NCBI RefSeq assembly: GCF_014197245.1
Contig: NZ_JACIFF010000009.1
Coordinates: forward strand, 62,001-126,000
DNA length: 64,000 nt
Direction of reading: 5' to 3'
Source of the DNA: Neolewinella aquimaris
GTDB taxonomy: Bacteria > Bacteroidota > Bacteroidia > Chitinophagales > Saprospiraceae
Positions 59,581 to 64,000 of the stretch are shown piece by piece. The first letter of the stretch is position 1, and each line of letters starts with the position of its first letter. Under the pieces are notes generated by a model. That model saw only the letters and a program-made list of their open reading frames with translations. It had not been told where the DNA came from and did not search any database. A program made the translations under genes and the position numbers.

Positions 59581-60489
59581 GGTAACGGCGAAATAGCGGG
59601 CAAGGCCCAGCGATACGGGAAGCAGGAGCAGCACCATCAAACCGGCCGGGATGCCCAGGAAGGCGGCGGTCAGGCAGGCGTTGAGGGGGATGAGGGATAC
59701 GACCCCGGTTTTGACGGCGCGCTTGATCAGGTCGGGTCGGTTGTCGCGGATGGCGGTGAGTTTTGCGTGGACGTTCATGCCGAACCAGAGCAGGAAAAAG
59801 GGGAACAGGGGCAAGAAATTGGCCGCGGTGAACCGGGGGATGAGCAGCAAGGTAAGGGCAACCAGGACATCCAGGGAAAGGGCGAGCCGGATGGAAGCGC
59901 GGTTGTTGCCACCCACCTCTCCCCTACTCGTGAGGGTGATGGCGGCAATGAAGACAATGGGAATGAAGGCCAGCCACCAGTATGTTTGGAGTGCTACGAT
60001 ACTTAGGCTTACGCCGAGCAGCAGGTTAACGCCCCGGCAAAGGCCCATGACGAGCGGTCCGAAAACGGGGTGATGCTTTGCTTTTTTGTCGTACGTGAGG
60101 GCGAGGGCAGCTACGATGATGGCGATTGCTCCGCTTGTTCCGGACACCAGGGCGGAGATGATGATGCCCATAAACAGCAGCATGCCCCCCAGGAATACGG
60201 CGCTGGCAATCGATACGCGGCCACTAGGGAGGGCACGTTCGGGTCGTTCGATGCGGTCGAGATCTACATCGAACACGTCGTTGAAGACTACGCCGCCGCC
60301 GTAGAGTCCGATGGTGGCCAGGGCGAGCCAGCCGACCTGATGGTCTATCGCTCCGGTAACGGCGGCGGCTACGCTGGCTCCGGCGAGAATGTCCGCGACG
60401 GCCGTCACGAGGTTGGCCGGGCGCATCAGGGTAAGGTAGGGTCGTAGAGCCACGCTAGTTCTCAATGATGTTGTCGGTTTTGCGGCCAT
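59578..60489 (-). CDS. eboC: EboC-like UbiA-family prenyltransferase
   Basis: A 303-residue membrane protein of the UbiA superfamily with eight or nine helices. The first Asp-rich motif is NDVFDVDLDRIERPERALP near residue 90, and the second-motif region has the weaker ALTYDKKAKHHPVFGPLVMG, as in EboC. The start RPYLTLMRPANLVTAVADIL is characteristic. ATG 60489 overlaps eboB by 35 nt. A GTG at 60453 (giving ALRPYLTLMRP), one base after the eboB stop, is equally plausible. In Nostoc, EboC is needed with EboA and EboB to move a scytonemin precursor to the periplasm; here the cargo is unknown. Confidence 0.9.
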   Translation of the reverse strand: MAAKPTTSLRTSVALRPYLTLMRPANLVTAVADILAGASVAAAVTGAIDHQVGWLALATIGLYGGGVVFNDVFDVDLDRIERPERALPSGRVSIASAVFLGGMLLFMGIIISALVSGTSGAIAIIVAALALTYDKKAKHHPVFGPLVMGLCRGVNLLLGVSLSIVALQTYWWLAFIPIVFIAAITLTSRGEVGGNNRASIRLALSLDVLVALTLLLIPRFTAANFLPLFPFFLLWFGMNVHAKLTAIRDNRPDLIKRAVKTGVVSLIPLNACLTAAFLGIPAGLMVLLLLPVSLGLARYFAVT

Positions 60490-61348
60490 TGCGCAGGACG
60501 CTGTTGCCGCTGAAGAGCTGGTCGCGGTCGATGTCGGGGGCGTCGAGCCAGTCGGATTCTTTCATTTGTCCGCTTTGTCCGTAGGCGGTGAGGGCGTTGC
60601 CGTAGGTGACCAGCTTTACGTCTTCTTCCGGGATGCCGCGTTGGAGCATGAGGGCGGCGGTCTTTGGTACGGAAAGCGGGTCGCTGATGCCCCAGTCGGC
60701 CGAGCTGTCGACGATGATTCGTTCCGGGCCGTAGTGTTTCATGAGGTCGACCATGCGTTCGTTGCCCATTTTGGTGCCGGGGTAGATGGTGAAGGCCGTC
60801 CAGTAGCCGCGGTCGAGCACTTCCTTGGCGGTCTCTTCATTGCAGTGGTCGATGATGACCTTGGTGGGGTCGCAGCCGTGTTCTTCCAGAACGTCCATGC
60901 TCCGGTAGGTGCCGTTTTTCTTATCGCGGTGGGGGGTATGGATGAGGATGGGCAAGTCGAGCTCCAGGGCCAGTTCGATCTGTAGGCGGAAGTACTTGTC
61001 TTCGGCGGCGGTCTGGTCGTCATACCCGATCTCTCCGATGGCCACTACTCCTTCCTTGGTGGCGTAAAGGGGGAGCAGTTCCATGACAGCTTCCGCGAGC
61101 GGCTCGTTGTTGGCTTCCTTAGAATTCAGGCCCATTGTGCAGTAGTGGCGAATGCCGAACTGGGAAGAGCGAAAGCGTTCCCAGCCTACCAGGGTGCTGA
61201 AGTAGTCCTTGAAGCTGCCGACTTCCGTGCGCGGCTGGCCGAGCCAGAAGGCGGGTTCGATCAGGGCAACGACGCCTGCGGCGCGCATGGCCTCGTAGTC
61301 GTCGGTGGTGCGGGAAACCATGTGTACGTGGGGGTCGATGAATTGCAC
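60455..61348 (-). CDS. eboB: EboB-like TatD-family metal hydrolase
   Basis: A 297-residue TatD-type amidohydrolase-fold protein. The metal ligands are visible: MQFIDPHVHMVSRT (His-x-His at residues 7-9), VAIGEIGYDDQT, LIHTPHRDKKN, VIIDHCNEET and IIVDSSADWGISDP. It has the long EboB-type segment LIEPAFWLGQPRTEVGSFKDYF near residue 30. Such proteins are constant members of ebo clusters. The gene starts 26 bp after the eboA stop, and its 3' end overlaps the eboC start. Activity on a real substrate has not been shown for EboB, so hydrolase remains a fold-based call. Confidence 0.92.
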   Translation of the reverse strand: MQFIDPHVHMVSRTTDDYEAMRAAGVVALIEPAFWLGQPRTEVGSFKDYFSTLVGWERFRSSQFGIRHYCTMGLNSKEANNEPLAEAVMELLPLYATKEGVVAIGEIGYDDQTAAEDKYFRLQIELALELDLPILIHTPHRDKKNGTYRSMDVLEEHGCDPTKVIIDHCNEETAKEVLDRGYWTAFTIYPGTKMGNERMVDLMKHYGPERIIVDSSADWGISDPLSVPKTAALMLQRGIPEEDVKLVTYGNALTAYGQSGQMKESDWLDAPDIDRDQLFSGNSVLRNGRKTDNIIEN

Positions 61349-61356
61349 GGGTGGGG

Positions 61357-61391
61357 GGTTAGTTCGTTAGTCAGTTAGTTCGTTGGTTGGG
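61357..61391. repeat. GTTAGTTCGTTAGTC word repeat at the eboA 3' end
   Basis: GTTAGTTCG, TTAGTCA, GTTAGTTCG and TTGGTTGGG words lie in the eboA-eboB gap and the last eboA codons, encoding its final residues QPTN. No inverted arm is seen. Confidence 0.6.
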
Positions 61392-62178
61392 TGGCCTGGC
61401 GGCCGATTTCGTTCCAGGAGGGGGATTCGGCGTTTGGGTGGAGGGCTTTGTGGGCGGCGGATTTTTCGAGGGGGGTGCCTTCTTTGGCGGTCAACTCCAG
61501 GGCGGCGCGGGCGCGGGAGCTGAGAAATCCGTCGATGAAGCGCCAGAGTTCGGGGCTGACGGGGCGGTGGGCGCTGCGGCGTTCTTCGGCATAGTCGAGA
61601 AAGATGTCGGCGAGCTTCGCATTTTTGCGCTCTTCGATGCGGTAGATGCGGTACATGGGGCGGTCCATGAACATGGCCTTGAGCACCATGTGGTTCCAGG
61701 CGTCTTCGGAAAGGTAGCGAGCGGGATAGGGATTTTCGAGGGCGATGGCATCGAATACGCCGACCATGTTGGTGCGGAGTCCTTCGCGGGTGCGGGGGAC
61801 GAAGTCGGCGGCGTTTTTCAGGAAGTAGAGTCCCTTATAAAGTGCGATGAGCTCGCGGTAGTCAGCGGTAGCGAAGAGGTTGTCGAGCACCTTGTTGTTG
61901 GTCTCCGTGGGGAGGGACGTCATCAGCAGAATGCGGGCCAGTTGGTCGGTGGTCCAGTCGGTGGCGCTGAAGTTTGGGTAAGCGACATTGAGGCCGCTGA
62001 GGGCGGACTCGCTGAAGGTCATTTCGTCCTTTCCGACGAAGCGGGGACACGCACCGAAGGCCAGGTAGAAGGAGCGCGGTTTAAAATCCTGGTTGAGGGT
62101 AGAAAGCTTAGACTCCAGCCACTGGAAGGATTCCGCGGGAAGGTGCTTCTGGAGGATATGGTGGAGGGTATGATGCAT
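61375..62178 (-). CDS. eboA: EboA domain protein
   Basis: The 267-residue EboA-domain protein is the founding member of the ebo cluster. Typical segments are LRTNMVGVFDAIALENPYP, YLSEDAWNHMVLKAMFMDRP, RIYRIEERKNAKLADIFLDY and AEERRSAHRPVSPELWRF. It is soluble and helical, and its biochemical role is not known. It is the first gene of the run eboA-eboB-eboC-eboE-eboF, all on the minus strand. The 114-bp gap to uvrB should hold the promoter, but I see no TAnnTTTG box there. The end of the gene (QPTN) is encoded by the repeat at 61357-61391. Confidence 0.92.
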   Translation of the reverse strand: MHHTLHHILQKHLPAESFQWLESKLSTLNQDFKPRSFYLAFGACPRFVGKDEMTFSESALSGLNVAYPNFSATDWTTDQLARILLMTSLPTETNNKVLDNLFATADYRELIALYKGLYFLKNAADFVPRTREGLRTNMVGVFDAIALENPYPARYLSEDAWNHMVLKAMFMDRPMYRIYRIEERKNAKLADIFLDYAEERRSAHRPVSPELWRFIDGFLSSRARAALELTAKEGTPLEKSAAHKALHPNAESPSWNEIGRQATQPTN

Positions 62179-62292
62179 GTAGCGAGGTTGACAACACCCT
62201 GAGTGAGCCGGTGAGTACGTTTAATCGATGGACAGTGTACGAAGAATCGGCTGAATTAAAAAGGATTGCGGGATTCAAGACCGTCGCCCCCC

Positions 62293-64000
62293 CTAGTTCT
62301 CCTTCACCATCATTCCCCCTATCTTTAGCTGGGCCTTCAGGGCGAAGACCTCGTCGCGATACTGGGCGGCACTCATGAAGTCGAGCTCCTTCGCGGCCTT
62401 CTTCATTTTTCGTTCCGCTTCCTGAATGGCTAGTTCAAGCTGGTCGCGCGTCATGTGCTGGAGTACGGGATCGGCGGCGAGGCTGGGCTGGGTTTGCTCC
62501 ACGTAAGCGCGTTTGCCGTTCTTGCCCCGGATGTCGAGGATGGTACTCCGATTGATGATCTCGTCGCGGGTTTTGGCCATCGTGGTCGGAGTAATGTCGT
62601 TCTCCTCGTTGTAGGCCAGCTGGATGGCGCGCCGGCGGTTGGTCTCGTCGATGGTGCGGCGCATCGAGTCGGTGATTACGTCGGCGTACATGATGACCAG
62701 TCCGTTGCTATTGCGCGCGGCACGACCGGCAGTCTGGGTGAGGCTTCTTTCGTTGCGGAGGAACCCTTCCTTGTCGGCATCGAGGATCGCGACCAGGGAT
62801 ACTTCCGGGAGGTCGAGTCCTTCCCGTAATAGGTTTACCCCCACCAGCACATCGAACTCGCCGAGGCGGAGGTCACGCAGAATTTCTACCCGTTCCATCG
62901 TATCCACTTCCGAGTGAATGTAGCGGACCTTGATGCTCATATTGGCGAAGTAGCTGGTCAGTTCCTCGCTCATGCGTTTGGTGAGGGTCGTGACCAACAC
63001 TCGCTCATTCACCTTGCGGCGCTCGTCGATCTCCTCCATCAGGTCGTCGATCTGGTTGAGGCTGGGTCGGACCTCGATGGGTGGGTCGAGCAGTCCAGTG
63101 GGACGGATGAGCTGCTCTACAATCTCTCCCCCGGTCTGTTCGAGTTCGTAGTCACCCGGCGTGGCGGATACGTAAACGACCTGGTTGATCAGGCTTTCGA
63201 ATTCCGTGAAGTTGAGGGGACGGTTGTCCATCGCCGAGGGCAGGCGGAAACCAAAGTTGACCAGCGAGAGCTTGCGGGCCCGGTCGCCACCGAACATGCC
63301 CCTTACCTGGGGGATGGTGACGTGGCTTTCGTCAATGATCATGAGGAAGTCGTCGGGGAAGTAATCCAGCAAACAGAACGGGCGCGTTCCCGGCCGGCGA
63401 CCGTCAAAGAAGCGGCTGTAGTTTTCGACCCCGTTGCAGTATCCTAATTCCCGCATCATCTCCAGATCGAAGCTGGTGCGCTCGTGGATGCGCTTGGCTT
63501 CCAGCAGCCGGCCTTCGCGTTCAAAGTAGCGTTCCTGCTCGTACAGTTCGTCTTCAATGTTTCGGATGATGCTGTTGAGGCGTTCCTTGGGGGCGACGTA
63601 GAGGTTGGCGGGAAAGATGGCGGCGTTGCGCATGGTTTCGATGCGCTTACCGGATTCGATCTCGATCTTTTCGATGGTTTCGATCTCATCCCCGAAGAAG
63701 ACCACCCGGTAGCCGAATTCTACGTAGGGGAGGTTGATGTCGACCGTATCGCCCCGGACGCGGAAGGTGGCACGGCGGAAGTCGGTCTCGGTGCGGCTAT
63801 ATAGGCTGTCGACCAGGTCGTAGAGGAATCCGTTGCGGCTCTTGGTTTGTCCTACCTCCAGGCGGATGATACCGGACTTATAATCTTCCGGATTGCCCAT
63901 ACCGTAGATGCAGCTGACGGATGCGACGATGATGATGTCGCGGCGGCCGCTGAGCAGATTGGACGTAGCACGAAGCCGAAGTTTGTCGACTTCCTCGTTG
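62293..64000 (-). CDS. uvrB: excinuclease ABC subunit B, 5' end cut
   Basis: UvrB verifies DNA damage in nucleotide excision repair with UvrA and UvrC. About 569 residues are visible and the frame runs past the window edge; the Walker A region and roughly the first 110 residues are missing. Present are ASVSCIYGMGNPEDYKSG, the DESHVTIPQVRGMFGGDRAR block with motif II, FVYVSATPGDYE-like QVVYVSATPGDYELEQ, VLVTTLTKRMSEELTSYF, VGVNLLREGLDLPEVSLVAI and QTAGRAARNSNG. The C-terminal UVR domain ends ELDFMSAAQYRDEVFALKAQL. The gene is followed by eboA on the same strand after 114 bp. Confidence 0.97.
   Translation of the reverse strand, partial: NEEVDKLRLRATSNLLSGRRDIIIVASVSCIYGMGNPEDYKSGIIRLEVGQTKSRNGFLYDLVDSLYSRTETDFRRATFRVRGDTVDINLPYVEFGYRVVFFGDEIETIEKIEIESGKRIETMRNAAIFPANLYVAPKERLNSIIRNIEDELYEQERYFEREGRLLEAKRIHERTSFDLEMMRELGYCNGVENYSRFFDGRRPGTRPFCLLDYFPDDFLMIIDESHVTIPQVRGMFGGDRARKLSLVNFGFRLPSAMDNRPLNFTEFESLINQVVYVSATPGDYELEQTGGEIVEQLIRPTGLLDPPIEVRPSLNQIDDLMEEIDERRKVNERVLVTTLTKRMSEELTSYFANMSIKVRYIHSEVDTMERVEILRDLRLGEFDVLVGVNLLREGLDLPEVSLVAILDADKEGFLRNERSLTQTAGRAARNSNGLVIMYADVITDSMRRTIDETNRRRAIQLAYNEENDITPTTMAKTRDEIINRSTILDIRGKNGKRAYVEQTQPSLAADPVLQHMTRDQLELAIQEAERKMKKAAKELDFMSAAQYRDEVFALKAQLKIGGMMVKEN

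Overview
The window is ordinary chromosomal DNA of a GC-rich member of the Bacteroidota, most probably from the Saprospiria/Lewinella side of the phylum. The support is a SusC/SusD pair, families typical of the phylum (DUF2851, DUF4097 and DUF2807 surface proteins, porT-like barrels, a membrane LytTR protein), TAnnTTTG-type promoter boxes in place of E. coli -10 boxes, and few Shine-Dalgarno sequences. The genus-level guess is inference. I see no phage, plasmid, IS element, rRNA or CRISPR array. About fifty-five genes are packed tightly, and both ends cut a gene: a DUF1736/TPR membrane protein on the left and uvrB on the right.

Layout. 1-6.7 kb: partial TPR membrane protein, surE, a small membrane protein, a DUF697/SHOCT protein, then an ECF sigma factor - membrane (probable anti-sigma) protein - DUF4097 operon and an outer-membrane barrel. 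6.8-17 kb: a same-strand run folA, DUF2851, mutS, a mercuric-reductase-like flavoprotein, treZ and treY. 17-24.9 kb: priA, a DUF2807 protein, metallophosphoesterase, aldo/keto reductase, TMEM220-like protein, membrane LytTR protein, a 193-residue unknown and a DUF1573 protein. 25-31 kb: tRNA-Ala(GGC), methyltransferase, Tat-type phosphotriesterase homologue, 1-Cys peroxiredoxin, large zinc metalloprotease and ribA. 31-41.8 kb: a trypsin-like protease fused to a seven-blade lectin-type propeller, LpxR-like deacylase, App1 phosphatase, fused alpha/beta 2-oxoacid dehydrogenase E1, lpxH, an epimerase, anmK and a c-type cytochrome lipoprotein. 42-50.4 kb: rplY, DUF92, gpmI, msrA, hypotheticals, DUF5691 and trhO. 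50.7-56.9 kb: susC, susD and a two-domain phosphodiesterase (endonuclease/exonuclease/phosphatase fold plus GDPD). 56.9-62.2 kb, opposite strand: an ebo cluster eboA-eboB-eboC-eboE-eboF with no eboD, followed by uvrB.

The most notable region is 50.7-62.2 kb. A SusCD uptake pair with an exported double phosphodiesterase ends tail to tail against an ebo cluster. The ebo families are known from secondary-metabolite precursor export (scytonemin in Nostoc), but their chemistry is not settled. The place where eboD would be expected, between eboC and eboE, holds a roughly 125-bp imperfect inverted repeat.

A second theme is non-coding. At least five intergenic sites carry arrays of short repeated words, some folding into long hairpins, and two more families recur: the CGATAGCTATCG palindrome and CGCGGATT/CGCAGATT words. 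Several of these run into the 3' ends of genes and encode the last residues of LpxH, EboE, EboA and the epimerase. Stem-loops at 24393-24428, 30484-30525 and 42642-42678 look like classical terminators.
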